This document shows positions 17,525 to 26,816 of a stretch of 64,000 nucleotides of DNA, piece after piece. Source of the stretch: Treponema sp. (GTDB taxonomy: Bacteria > Spirochaetota > Spirochaetia > Treponematales > Treponemataceae). The stretch spans positions 1 to 64,000 of the forward strand of contig JAGBIY010000055.1 in the NCBI GenBank assembly GCA_017934745.1, in the 5' to 3' direction. The translations under genes and the position numbers were made by a program. The notes beneath the pieces are model-generated. The model was not told the origin of the DNA. It did no database searches and saw only the letters and a program-made list of their open reading frames with translations. The number at the start of each line of letters is the position of its first letter. The stretch's first letter is position 1.

Positions 17525-18256
17525 TTACTCGTGTTTTCCGCAGTTGCCGCAGACGTGACCTTCTCCGCTCTTATGTCCGTGCCCATCTCCGTGGTGGTTG
17601 CATTTCACGTTTGGATTGTACGAGAGGGTTCCCGCAAGGAAGGCCGCCACCGAATCGTCCGCGCCGCCGCTGACTCCGCCGAAAAGGGCGATGCCGGCTT
17701 CCTTGAGGGCGTTCTGCGCGCCTCCTCCGATTCCTCCGCAGATTAGGGTGTCGACCCCCGCCGCCTTCAGGAACCCCGCGAGCGCGCCGTGCCCCTGTCC
17801 GTTCGTGTCGACGACTTCCGACTTCACGATTTTCTTGTCCTCGACATCGTATATTTTGAATTCCTTTGTGTGTCCGAAATGCTGGAAAACCTGTCCGTTT
17901 TCGTGTGTTACTGCGATTCTCATCGTGTTTTCTCCCTTCTTGTTGAATTTTGAAGCTATTTCACGCTCGCCGCTGATGTGCCAGGAACCGCCTGAAATCA
18001 CGAGCCGCTTACCGTTGAGAAGGCAGTCCGCTATCTTTTTGCGGGCAGTTTCGTAGACCGCCGTCACCGTCGTCCTCGAAACGTTCATCCGCTCGCCCGC
18101 CTCCTCCTGCGTGAGGCCCGCGCAATCCATGAGCCGTATCGTCTCCAGCTCGTCGATTGTCATCGTCACGCTTTCTCCGTTCCAGCCCTCTTCGGGAATG
18201 AAACTGTAGAATTCTGGAAGAGAGTGTATTTCCCTGCATCGAATCGGCCGTGGCAT
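17525..18256 (-). CDS. DUF134 HTH - NifX/NifB-like metal-cofactor fusion
   Basis: 243 residues. Residues 1-95 are DUF134: the MPRPIRCREI start, an acidic ELETIRLMDCAGLTQEEAGE segment and a sigma-70-region-4-like helix-turn-helix (AGERMNVSRTTVTAVYETARKK). Residues 110-220 are a dinitrogenase iron-molybdenum cofactor-type domain (RIAVTHENGQVFQHFGHTKEF ... ICGGIGGGAQNALKEAG). The tail is rich in His and Cys (CNHHGDGHGHKSGEG, CGNCGKHE), likely metal-binding. No nitrogenase genes are nearby, so I infer a metal- or redox-responsive regulator. Two identical palindromes lie 20-75 bases upstream and are good candidates for its own operators. Confidence 0.88.
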   Translation of the reverse strand: MPRPIRCREIHSLPEFYSFIPEEGWNGESVTMTIDELETIRLMDCAGLTQEEAGERMNVSRTTVTAVYETARKKIADCLLNGKRLVISGGSWHISGEREIASKFNKKGENTMRIAVTHENGQVFQHFGHTKEFKIYDVEDKKIVKSEVVDTNGQGHGALAGFLKAAGVDTLICGGIGGGAQNALKEAGIALFGGVSGGADDSVAAFLAGTLSYNPNVKCNHHGDGHGHKSGEGHVCGNCGKHE

Positions 18257-18272
18257 GAAAAACTCCTTTTTG

Positions 18273-18331
18273 TTTCTGACTTATGTCAGAAACCTTGTGA
18301 GAAAAATAATGATGTTTTTGACTTATGTCAA
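18273..18331 (-). promoter_or_regulatory. Paired palindromic operators upstream of DUF134-NifX
   Basis: The 12-mer TGACTTATGTCA occurs at 18277-18288 and 18319-18330, exactly 42 bp apart (four helical turns). The first has 8-bp arms TTTCTGAC / GTCAGAAA, the second 5-bp arms TTGAC / GTCAA. They lie between the DUF134 start (18256) and the stop of the radical SAM gene (18340). Confidence 0.75.
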
Positions 18332-18339
18332 CAACCCTG

Positions 18340-21048
18340 TCATTTCGAGTTGCGCTCGTCGCGCTGGTTGATGAGCAGCTCGTTTATGGCCGCGATTCTT
18401 CCGTAAAGCTCGAAGTAGTCTGTGAATTCGGCTGTGGCCTTGTTGTCCTTCGCATGGAGGATTTTCTGCTTGAATTCTGCGTTGATGCCAATCATCTCGC
18501 TCCGCTTTTCCATGTTGTCGAGTTTGCTCTGGTAGGCCGCGTTTATCTCTGGCGTCCAGCCGATTATCGACGGAATCGCCAGCGTCTTGATTTTCCGTAT
18601 GGAAGCGATGTTCCAAATTTTGTCGCCGAAGTACTCCTCAAGCGCGTTCCTGAACGGCCTGTCCATCTTGAAAATCAGACGCGCCCGGATTTTCTTGTCC
18701 GTGTCCAGCTCCGCGAAATCGAACGCGCAAAGGGAACTTTCATCAAGGAACGGAGCCGCCGCTTCCGTGCCGAAGAAATCCTGAACTTTTTCCGCATCTT
18801 TTCTGAAAGTGTACTCGTAGACATTCCCCCAAAGGGCCGAGCTGAGCGATTCCCTTCTTCTCTGGTTCGTGACAGGAAAGACGAAGCATTTCTTTATTCT
18901 GACGCTGTCTATCAAGTTCGCGTTCATCTTCTCGATGAATTCCTTCTCGCTCACGGGGTCGAACAGCACGGTCGAGGCTATTTCAACGTCGGACTGGATT
19001 CCGAGGGAAAGTGTCGTGGCGAATTCGAGCCTGGGAAGCGGATTGAAGCCGACAGTGTAGATGAACGGAAGTGAACTTTTCAGAATCGCCCTGTTGAAGA
19101 TTTCGATGAGCGTGAGGTGAGGTATGAATTCAGCTCCCCTGCTTTTAGTGAACTGGAAGACCGCCCTGTACATCACGGGGATGTTGTCCTTCGCACGCCT
19201 GATTCCGTCGGCCGCCTTGATGTCGCCGATTTCGCCTTTCCTGTTGTCCACGTTCACGCAGGTCTTGTCGTTGCAGACTCCGCACTTGTGGTCGCAGTTT
19301 GTAGAACATTTCGGGGTGAGCTTCTCCTCGCAGTTCCGCTCCCACTCGTTTTTATAGAAGGATTTTGAAGGTCCGAGGGAAACATCGTCCCACGGAAGCT
19401 TCTCGTCCTGGCTACGTTCCCGAAGGATTTCTCCCCTAACGTCGTATCCGGCTTCGTCGAAAGCCTCGTTCCAGAACTTCATGTTGTCACGGAGATGGTT
19501 CTCCCACGCATCTAGCCTCGCGCCTTTCTCGTACGCGCTCAGGATGACTTTTCCGGCTCTCTTGTCGCCCCTGGAAATCAGTCCTTCGATGTAGCTCGTG
19601 GATATCGCGTGCGTTCCGACATGGAAACGGCCTTTCGGAAGGTGGTCGCGAATGTAGGCGAGTTTCCTGTCCGATTCCTCCGGGCTTATCTGCCGCACCC
19701 ACTGGTACGCCGTGTGCGGTTTTGGAATGAATGTGCCGACATTCACGTTGAACTGAATGCGTGTCTTCGCCTGCAAGTCGAGCAGGAAGTCGACTATGAC
19801 CTGTTCCTCGGTCTTTTCGTCAGTCTCCGGGAAAGGAAGCCCCACCATGAAGTAGAACTTCGCGCTCTTCCAGCCCCTTTTTTTCGCGTCCTGAATGATT
19901 TCCTCAAGATGCTGGGCGTAGACTTCCTTGTTCAGCCTGAGCTGCCAAGCCTCCTCCGGTGTTTCCACTGCGAACGTGAGTCCGCTCTTCCTGACCTCGG
20001 AAAGCTTTTCCAGAAGCGGCAGCGAGAAACTGTTCACTTTGAGCGACGGAAGCTGGAAACTGACGTTCTGCGACTTGTACCTCTTGTTCAAATCGTCGAG
20101 CAGGTCTTCTATGTCCGGGTAGTCGGCCGAAGAAAGCGACGTGAGCGAGATTTCCCTGTAGCCCGCCACGTTCACGAGATTCTCAACTTCCTCGAAAATG
20201 ATTTTCTTCGTCTTCGCCCGCTGCGGCCTGTAGTAGACTCCCGCGTGGCAGAAGCGGCAGCCGTTCGGGCAGCCCCTCATTATCTCCACGACTCCGTGGT
20301 CCTGCACAGGCTTCGTGTTCGGGAGCGGCATGAACGATTGCACGGACGGCACCGTCCCGAACTCGGCCCACACCGCCCTGAAAGCCTTCGCGTGCCCGCA
20401 TTTTTCAACCGACATATCCTCCGTCCAGACGTGGCTGTTTTTGGAAAGAGCTTCGAGAATGTCCTTGCGGCTTTTTCCGTTTTTCTTCATGACCGAAAGC
20501 TCTTCTATCAAGTCGAACATTCCGCCCTCGGCTTCTCCTATGAAAACCGCGTCGAAAAAATCGGCGAACGGAGCCGGATTCGTCGCGCCGCAGCCTCCGG
20601 CTATCACAATCGGGTCGTTTTCGCCCCTGTCCTTTTTCAGAAGCGGAATTCTCCCCAAATCAAGTATCGAAAGCACCCCCGTGATTCCAAGCTCGTATCC
20701 GATTGAGAAACCAATCATGTCCAGTTCGTTCAGCGGCATTCCCGTCTCAAGAGTGTACTGTGGAACATCGTGCTTTTTCAGAAGTTCCTCGAAGTCCTTG
20801 TCCACGGCGAAAATGCGCTCGCATCTGACAGTGCCGATTCTGTTCAGGCCGTTGTAGATGATTTTTATGGCCTGGTTGGACATTCCGATGTCGTAGACGT
20901 CAGGAAACGCTATGCCGAAGTTGAACATATCGTCGCCGTCTGTGTGTTTTTTGACGATAGAGCCGAATTCGCCGCCTATATACGACGAAGGGTTCTGAAC
21001 CGAACAGAGTTCAGAACCGAAAATTTCAAGAGGATTGACTGTTTTCAT
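18340..21048 (-). CDS. B12-binding-type radical SAM protein (TIGR03960-like) with DUF2344
   Basis: 902 residues. Residues 1-220 form a Rossmann-like cobalamin-binding-type region (FNFGIAFPDVYDIGMSN, AGGCGATNPAPFADFFDA). A radical SAM core follows, with C260/C264/C267 in CPNGCRFCHAG binding the [4Fe-4S] cluster. Near 600 is a cysteine cluster (CSTNCDHKCGVCNDKTC), and the C-terminal 270 residues match DUF2344 (QFTKSRGAEFIPHLTLIEIF). This long fused form is common in clostridia and spirochetes. Its substrate is unknown to me; a nucleic-acid or tRNA modification role is sometimes suggested. It begins 12 bases after rodA and probably ends the rod-shape operon. Confidence 0.88.
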   Translation of the reverse strand: MKTVNPLEIFGSELCSVQNPSSYIGGEFGSIVKKHTDGDDMFNFGIAFPDVYDIGMSNQAIKIIYNGLNRIGTVRCERIFAVDKDFEELLKKHDVPQYTLETGMPLNELDMIGFSIGYELGITGVLSILDLGRIPLLKKDRGENDPIVIAGGCGATNPAPFADFFDAVFIGEAEGGMFDLIEELSVMKKNGKSRKDILEALSKNSHVWTEDMSVEKCGHAKAFRAVWAEFGTVPSVQSFMPLPNTKPVQDHGVVEIMRGCPNGCRFCHAGVYYRPQRAKTKKIIFEEVENLVNVAGYREISLTSLSSADYPDIEDLLDDLNKRYKSQNVSFQLPSLKVNSFSLPLLEKLSEVRKSGLTFAVETPEEAWQLRLNKEVYAQHLEEIIQDAKKRGWKSAKFYFMVGLPFPETDEKTEEQVIVDFLLDLQAKTRIQFNVNVGTFIPKPHTAYQWVRQISPEESDRKLAYIRDHLPKGRFHVGTHAISTSYIEGLISRGDKRAGKVILSAYEKGARLDAWENHLRDNMKFWNEAFDEAGYDVRGEILRERSQDEKLPWDDVSLGPSKSFYKNEWERNCEEKLTPKCSTNCDHKCGVCNDKTCVNVDNRKGEIGDIKAADGIRRAKDNIPVMYRAVFQFTKSRGAEFIPHLTLIEIFNRAILKSSLPFIYTVGFNPLPRLEFATTLSLGIQSDVEIASTVLFDPVSEKEFIEKMNANLIDSVRIKKCFVFPVTNQRRRESLSSALWGNVYEYTFRKDAEKVQDFFGTEAAAPFLDESSLCAFDFAELDTDKKIRARLIFKMDRPFRNALEEYFGDKIWNIASIRKIKTLAIPSIIGWTPEINAAYQSKLDNMEKRSEMIGINAEFKQKILHAKDNKATAEFTDYFELYGRIAAINELLINQRDERNSK

Positions 21049-21060
21049 TTGATACCTTTT

Positions 21061-22392
21061 TCAAGCGAAGTCGTATTTCCTGTATTTTATGCTCATCAAA
21101 AGTCCTATCGCCATCATTGCTGTCCACAGGGAGGAGCCTCCATAGGACATGAACATGAGGGGGATACCGGTGATTGGCATGCAGCTTATGACCATACCTA
21201 CGTTCTCCACGAAATGCCAGAAGAAGATGCCGAATATCCCCGCGGCGATGTAGACTCCGAACGGAATCGTGCAGTTTTTGATTATCGAGAGCGTCCGAAT
21301 GAAGATGATGAAATAGAGAGCGAAGACCAGAATCGCCCCTATGAAGCCGAATTCCTCCGACAAACTCCCGAATATGAAGTCGGTGTCGGATTCTGGAAGA
21401 TAGCCTGAGTGTATGAGCCTTCCGTTCAGGAATCCCGTTCCGAAAAGTCCCCCGCTTCCGACCGTCGTCAAGGACTTGAGAGTCTGCCAGCCGCTTCCTC
21501 TCGGGTCGCTCTCCGGGTCCATGAATATGACGAGACGCTTGAGCCAATAGTCGGATTTCTCCTCGCCTCCGATGTTGAGGACCATTCCACCCACATACGA
21601 AAAAATAAGCGCGGCGCATATCAGTCCAAAGACGTATGCAATCCAATAGAAGTATTTGCTTTCTTTGTAGAAGAAATTGCCGATTATTCCCGTTATGCAG
21701 ACGGCTCCCGTCGCGAGCGTGACAATCGCCCGGAGTTTCGTGTTCGTCAATATGTTTATCAGAGGAATCGTCGTGTGCGCGATTCTCTTGTACCATTCCG
21801 GGAAGACCAGAAAATAAACCGTCAAAGCCGCGCCGACGAAGAACAACATTATGTAGCGCAGAGGAATTTCCGAAAAGACAAGCATGAAGAAGAGAATGAC
21901 GAAAAAGACGCTGGCCGTTCCCATGTCCGGCTGAATCATTATCAAGCCGAACGGAACCATGAAAATCAGAATCGACACTATGAGCCTCTTCAGAGGGGGG
22001 GCGTTCTTTGATTTGTCCAGATATTTCGACAAGTATATGATGAAGAACAGCTTGCAGAATTCTGACGGCTGTATTTTGAATCCCCCGAATCCGAGCCAGC
22101 TGTGCGCTCCGTTCACCGCCTTGGTGAAGCGCACCAAAACCAGAAGCCCTATGAGAATCATGAACAGCGTAAAAGCGTATTTTTCGAAGACCCTGTAGTC
22201 GAGCAGAGCGAGCGCCGTCATGAAAAGCAGTCCTGTTCCAGCCCATATGATTTGCTTTATGTACTGGTTCGACATCGACACTCCGTCGGAGCCGACGCCT
22301 GCCGAATAGATGAACATCACCCCCAGTGCTATGAGTGCGAGAACCGAGAACAGCATCATGAAATCGAAATGTTGGACGATTTTTATCTTCAT
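21061..22392 (-). CDS. rodA: Rod shape peptidoglycan glycosyltransferase RodA
   Basis: 443 residues with about ten membrane helices; SEDS family. Recognisable parts are FMMLFSVLALIALGVMFIYS, AHSWLGFGGFKIQPSEFCK, MIQPDMGTASVF, and the conserved end MPITGIPLMFMSYGGSS. RodA polymerises lipid II glycan strands in the side wall, paired with the transpeptidase encoded immediately upstream (gap 12 bases). Some extra loop (about 200-300) is longer than in enteric RodA. Confidence 0.95.
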   Translation of the reverse strand: MKIKIVQHFDFMMLFSVLALIALGVMFIYSAGVGSDGVSMSNQYIKQIIWAGTGLLFMTALALLDYRVFEKYAFTLFMILIGLLVLVRFTKAVNGAHSWLGFGGFKIQPSEFCKLFFIIYLSKYLDKSKNAPPLKRLIVSILIFMVPFGLIMIQPDMGTASVFFVILFFMLVFSEIPLRYIMLFFVGAALTVYFLVFPEWYKRIAHTTIPLINILTNTKLRAIVTLATGAVCITGIIGNFFYKESKYFYWIAYVFGLICAALIFSYVGGMVLNIGGEEKSDYWLKRLVIFMDPESDPRGSGWQTLKSLTTVGSGGLFGTGFLNGRLIHSGYLPESDTDFIFGSLSEEFGFIGAILVFALYFIIFIRTLSIIKNCTIPFGVYIAAGIFGIFFWHFVENVGMVISCMPITGIPLMFMSYGGSSLWTAMMAIGLLMSIKYRKYDFA

Positions 22393-22404
22393 CTCCTGTC
22401 CCTC

Positions 22405-24312
22405 CTATTCCTGCCTGTGGCCTTGCCCGTTCTTTCTCTCAAGCTCGTACATGTATGCTCGCACGTTCGGAAGCGACTGTACCGCCTCCTCGTAAGTCTG
22501 GTTCGCGAAAATTCCTTGATAAATGATGTTCGTAGCGTAAGGCGCCCACCAGTCCCACTTGTTCACGGCCTCAACCAGCACGACGACCGCCACCTGATCG
22601 TCCGGGGAGCCGTTGTACGGTCCGTATGTCGCCATCCATGAATGCCAATGATCGACCGAACCGACTTCCGCCGTTCCCGTCTTTCCTGCTATCGACACTA
22701 CCTTGTTCGCCATAGGCCACTGTGGGGTTCCGTCCGTGATGACGTACCGCAAATCCGCCTGCACCGCCCTCCAGATTGACGGGTCGATGTTCGACTCGTG
22801 GAGAATTGTCGGCTGCACGGTTTCGATTACCTCGTCAGTGACCGGGTTTCTTACTTCCTTCAAGAGATGCGGCTTGTAGATTTTGCCTGAGTTCGCGACC
22901 ATCGCCATCATGTTCGCGATGTGCAGCGGTGTCACTGTCGTGTAGCCCTGTCCGATGGACATGTTCATCGTGTCGCCGCCGAGCCATTTCACATGGTATT
23001 TCCTCTCTTTCCACTGAGCCGTCGGAACGAAGCCTGAAGACTGCGCCGGCAAATCGATGTCCAAACTTTGTCCGAATCCGAATTCCTTCGCATACTGTGC
23101 GATTCTGTCGACTCCGAGATAGTCCCTTCCGACAACCCAGTAGTAGATGTCGCACGATTCCGCAAGGCTCTTTCTCATGTCGAGCCAGCCATGTCCGCCT
23201 CTGTTGTGGCACCTGAACGTTCTGTCTCCGTAGACGACCTTTCCGGGGCACTCGATTTTCTTCGCGGGCGAAATGACATGCTCCGAAAGCGCGGCCGTCG
23301 TCATGATTGTCTTGAATGTAGACGCAGGCGGGTAGACGGCGTTCACGACTCTGTTCAAAAGTGGATTGTTCGGAGCGTTCGCAAGCTTCGTGTACTGGGC
23401 GGCTGCGTCGTCGCTGTTGAATATGTTCTGGTCGTAATACGGATATGAGACCATGGCGAGGACTTCCCCTGTCGAAGGACGCAGGACCACCGCCGCACCG
23501 ACTCTTGGGCCGAGAGCCTTCTCGGCCAGCTCCTGTATCCTTGAGTCAATCGTTAGTATGAGCCTTTTTCCCATCTGAGGCGGCTCTATGATCGGCTTGT
23601 CGGAAATTATGCGCCCTTTCGCGTCAATGTTCTTCCTCTCTGTTCCTGGAACCCCTTGCAGCAGAGAGTCGTACTGCTTTTCTATTCCCGTCTTTCCGAC
23701 AATCATGTTCCCCGTCGTGTAGCCTTTGTTGTACATCATCGTGATTTCGTCTTTCGAAATATCTCCGACGTACCCGACCACATGGGCGATTGAGCCAGTC
23801 TCGACGTAGTTCCTGAGCGGCTTCAACTGCCATGTGACTCCGGGAAAATCCGTTATGTTCTCCGCTATGTTCGAGATGGCCTCGAAACTGACATTGTTCT
23901 TTATCTCTACATGGCTGTGGATTTTCCTGTCTCTCGCCGGAATTTTCTTGTCGATTTCGTTTTTTCCGATGCCGAGAATCTGCGCGAGTTTTGAAGTGAC
24001 TGTCGCATAGTAGTCCGCTGGAATTTCTGCTGGATCCAAACTGACCGCGAACGAGTCCGAGTTGATGACCATAGGGAGTGTCGCGTTCCTGTCGAATATC
24101 TCGCCCCTCTGCGCCGGGATGGAGTTCGTCTGGCTTGAGACCTGCCTAGATTGGCTTCTGTAAGAGTCTCCCTTTACAATCTGCAATGTGTAGAGCCTCG
24201 TAAGGTACGCTGCGAAAACAAAGACGATTATGGCGAAAATGACGACTATGCGTATGTTGCGCTCCACCTGCGAAGGTGCGTTTTGCGAGTTCCCGTTGTT
24301 GAAGCCTTCCAT
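22405..24312 (-). CDS. mrdA: Penicillin-binding protein 2
   Basis: 635 residues. One N-terminal helix (IRIVVIFAIIVFVFAAYL), a dimerisation domain beginning at QSRQVSSQTNSIPAQRGEIFDRN, and a transpeptidase domain. Catalytic motifs are visible: the SxxK of PPASTFKT, SCD of ESCDIYYW, and KTG in GKTGTAEVG. Lateral-wall transpeptidase partner of RodA. It lies between mreD (22-base gap) and rodA. Confidence 0.95.
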   Translation of the reverse strand: MEGFNNGNSQNAPSQVERNIRIVVIFAIIVFVFAAYLTRLYTLQIVKGDSYRSQSRQVSSQTNSIPAQRGEIFDRNATLPMVINSDSFAVSLDPAEIPADYYATVTSKLAQILGIGKNEIDKKIPARDRKIHSHVEIKNNVSFEAISNIAENITDFPGVTWQLKPLRNYVETGSIAHVVGYVGDISKDEITMMYNKGYTTGNMIVGKTGIEKQYDSLLQGVPGTERKNIDAKGRIISDKPIIEPPQMGKRLILTIDSRIQELAEKALGPRVGAAVVLRPSTGEVLAMVSYPYYDQNIFNSDDAAAQYTKLANAPNNPLLNRVVNAVYPPASTFKTIMTTAALSEHVISPAKKIECPGKVVYGDRTFRCHNRGGHGWLDMRKSLAESCDIYYWVVGRDYLGVDRIAQYAKEFGFGQSLDIDLPAQSSGFVPTAQWKERKYHVKWLGGDTMNMSIGQGYTTVTPLHIANMMAMVANSGKIYKPHLLKEVRNPVTDEVIETVQPTILHESNIDPSIWRAVQADLRYVITDGTPQWPMANKVVSIAGKTGTAEVGSVDHWHSWMATYGPYNGSPDDQVAVVVLVEAVNKWDWWAPYATNIIYQGIFANQTYEEAVQSLPNVRAYMYELERKNGQGHRQE

Positions 24313-24334
24313 AATTCACCTCTGTCCTTTGCCG

Positions 24335-24844
24335 TTATGATACCTTTTCCTGATCGACTACGAGCGTGTTCCTGAAAATATCGAGAAATTTGAACATAAT
24401 CGGAGTCAGAACCGTGTTTGCGGACAATTCGAACAAAAATCCCACCGAAAAAATTGAATAGTGGTTCACGGAAATCGGGAATACCGCCGAAAGAATCCAT
24501 ATTATCAACGCTTTCGAAAGCGTCGCTACCGCCCCCATGACGGCAGGAAGAAAGATTCCGTTCAGATTCAGTGTCTTGTTGAACAGACCGCACGAATAGC
24601 CGATTATCGTCCTGACAATGCAGTGGAGTCCGAGAGGGGCCGCTGTCAGGAAATCAAGAATAAGTCCTGAAGCGAATCCGTTGGATACGCCATACAGCTT
24701 TCCGTTGTTGCTTGCAAAATAAATCGTGCAGATTAGTAGAAAATCGGGAACAGCGGGCAGCATGTTGACATTCGACAGGACAGCCGACTCAAAAAGCGCG
24801 AAACTCAGCAAAATAACGACAGATGCAAAAAACGAACGTAGCAT
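24335..24844 (-). CDS. mreD: Rod shape-determining protein MreD
   Basis: 169 residues, about five membrane helices, with the small-subunit features of MreD (N-terminal SFALFESAVL ... FLLICTIYFASNNGKLYG; FASGLILDFLTAAPLG). It starts 5 bases after mreC. The assignment rests on hydropathy, size and position between mreC and mrdA. Confidence 0.88.
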   Translation of the reverse strand: MLRSFFASVVILLSFALFESAVLSNVNMLPAVPDFLLICTIYFASNNGKLYGVSNGFASGLILDFLTAAPLGLHCIVRTIIGYSCGLFNKTLNLNGIFLPAVMGAVATLSKALIIWILSAVFPISVNHYSIFSVGFLFELSANTVLTPIMFKFLDIFRNTLVVDQEKVS

Positions 24845-24849
24845 AATTT

Positions 24850-25746
24850 TCAGTTTGAAATGTTCACAAGGCTAGGGTTCAATTCCTTCAAATCAGCGAC
24901 AATCACGGATTCCAGCCTTGAGAAATCTATGATAGGCACGACCTCTATGTCGAGCGACGAATCATAATCGAGGACTGTGATTTTCGAGATGGTTCCGATT
25001 GTGATGTCCCGAAGATAGTTTCCGTTCTCTCCCGATGTCACTATCGTGTCTCCGTAGTTCAACTCCTCCAAAACCCTTTTCTTGATGTACCTCATAGAGA
25101 GGGTTCTGTCGTCGGCGCCCAGTCCACTGACAAGTCCTATGTCCCGTGTCGTCTGTATCCTGGCCGACACGGTGCATTTTGAGTCGAATATCGGAAGAAT
25201 CATGCTGGTCTCGGCACCGACAGAGACTATTTTCCCGACAAGACCAATCTGCCCGTTCTGAATCGCTATGACGGGCATATTTTTCTTTATTCCGACCCTG
25301 CTTCCCTTGTTTATCGTGAACGTCGAGTAGAGGTTGTCTGTGTTCCGCCCGATTATCTGGGCCGGGTAATTCTTCTGCTCGATTTTCGTGGAAAAGCCCA
25401 ACTGTTCCCTCAATCTTTCGTTCTCTTTGTTTATCTCTGTGTTGTTTCTCTGGAAATATTCGTAGTTCTTGAGCTTCTCGACAAGAACCGCATTCTCCTT
25501 CTTCATCCGAGAAAGCTCCTGCACTGCGTTTATAGTGTCGCCAATTCCTGTTGAGACGGCGTTTACTCCTTTCTGCAACGAGGAGACTATCGAAAATCCT
25601 ATCCGCTCGAAATTAAGCACGAAGCCACCGGAACTCGACGCAAGAAGAACAGTCGAAAGCCCCAGCAGAATCACGAAGACAAACTCGGCTATGTGGAAGC
25701 GAAAAAAATGCCTGCTTTGGTTTGAAGAATTCATAGACTCCTTCAT
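24850..25746 (-). CDS. mreC: Rod shape-determining protein MreC
   Basis: 298 residues. N-terminal membrane anchor (FVFVILLGLSTVLLASSSGG), a coiled coil at about 70-110 (ELSRMKKENAVLVEKLKN), then the periplasmic double beta-barrel (YPAQIIGRNTDNLYSTFTI, GQIGLVGKIVSVG, VSGLGADDRTLSMRYI, GDTIVTSGENGNYL). It overlaps the mreB stop by one base. Confidence 0.93.
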   Translation of the reverse strand: MKESMNSSNQSRHFFRFHIAEFVFVILLGLSTVLLASSSGGFVLNFERIGFSIVSSLQKGVNAVSTGIGDTINAVQELSRMKKENAVLVEKLKNYEYFQRNNTEINKENERLREQLGFSTKIEQKNYPAQIIGRNTDNLYSTFTINKGSRVGIKKNMPVIAIQNGQIGLVGKIVSVGAETSMILPIFDSKCTVSARIQTTRDIGLVSGLGADDRTLSMRYIKKRVLEELNYGDTIVTSGENGNYLRDITIGTISKITVLDYDSSLDIEVVPIIDFSRLESVIVADLKELNPSLVNISN

Positions 25747-26789
25747 CAGTCGTTGAGGTTGTCGTAGACCGAGCGGTCAGAAGACATATCCTTGAACAGC
25801 TCGAACGCCTGGCCCGCCCCCAATGCGACGCATTCAAGCGGTTTCTCCACGAGGAATACCGGTACCTGGGTCTCCTTTGATATGAGCTTTGGAAGCCCCT
25901 TGAGCATGCTTCCTCCTCCAGACATGACGATTCCCCGTTCAACGATGTCGGCCGCCAATTCCGGTGGAGTCTCTCCGAGCGTCACCTTTATCAGCTCGAC
26001 GATCTCGTGCACCGTGTCCTTCAACGCTTCCCTTATTTCAACGCTGTCGATTTCAAGCCTTCTTGGAAGACCCGTGATTGCGTCGTTTCCCCTGACCTCC
26101 ATTGTCTCGATGGTATTGTCCTTGTCGGAGATGGCGTTTCCTATCTGTATCTTCAACCGCTCCGCAGCCTGCAGACCGATTTTGAGGTTGTGGTTCTTGA
26201 GGACGTACTTCACTATCGCGTCGTCGAATTTGTCGCCACCGACTCTTATGGCCTTTGTGACGACCATTCCACCAAGCGATATGACGCTGACCTCCGTCGT
26301 GCCGCCTCCGATGTCGCAAATCATGTGGCCCGCCGGCTCCTCGATTTTTATCTGCGCTCCGATTGCTGCCGCCAAAGACTCCTCTATCACGTCGACTTCC
26401 TTCGCGCCTGCCTTCAGTGCCGCCTCGATTACCGCGCGTCTCTCGACCTGTGTGATGCATGAAGGGATTCCAATCTTCATGCGTGTCGACTTGAAGAGCT
26501 GGTGGCGGGAAATTACTTTGGAGATGAAGTACTTTATCATCTTCTCCGTGCTGTCGATGTCGGCTATCACTCCATCTGAAAGAGGACGAATCGCGACTAT
26601 GTTTCCTGGAGTCTTGTAAAGCATCCGCTTCGCTTCGGCTCCAACCGCAACAACGCGCTTTGTGCCTTTTTCAACGGCGACGACGGAAGGCTCGTCGACA
26701 ACGATTCCTTTTCCGCGAACATAAATCAACGTGTTGCAAGTGCCCAAGTCGATACCGATATCAGTTGAGAAACTGTCAAAAAGTCCCAT
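25746..26789 (-). CDS. mreB: Actin-like rod shape protein MreB
   Basis: 347 residues, full length. Phosphate-1 motif [19 protein letters not shown], phosphate-2 [18 protein letters not shown], adenosine motif region [17 protein letters not shown]. Forms the membrane-associated filaments that guide the RodA/PBP2 machinery encoded downstream. Confidence 0.97.
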   Translation of the reverse strand: MGLFDSFSTDIGIDLGTCNTLIYVRGKGIVVDEPSVVAVEKGTKRVVAVGAEAKRMLYKTPGNIVAIRPLSDGVIADIDSTEKMIKYFISKVISRHQLFKSTRMKIGIPSCITQVERRAVIEAALKAGAKEVDVIEESLAAAIGAQIKIEEPAGHMICDIGGGTTEVSVISLGGMVVTKAIRVGGDKFDDAIVKYVLKNHNLKIGLQAAERLKIQIGNAISDKDNTIETMEVRGNDAITGLPRRLEIDSVEIREALKDTVHEIVELIKVTLGETPPELAADIVERGIVMSGGGSMLKGLPKLISKETQVPVFLVEKPLECVALGAGQAFELFKDMSSDRSVYDNLND

Positions 26790-26816
26790 ATATTTTCATC
26801 CCCCAATTTTTCGATT

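Noticed and set aside
17525..18256. Nitrogen fixation locus
   Set aside because: Only the NifX/NifB-like domain is present, in a fusion common in non-fixing anaerobes; no nifHDK or nifB radical SAM gene is nearby.
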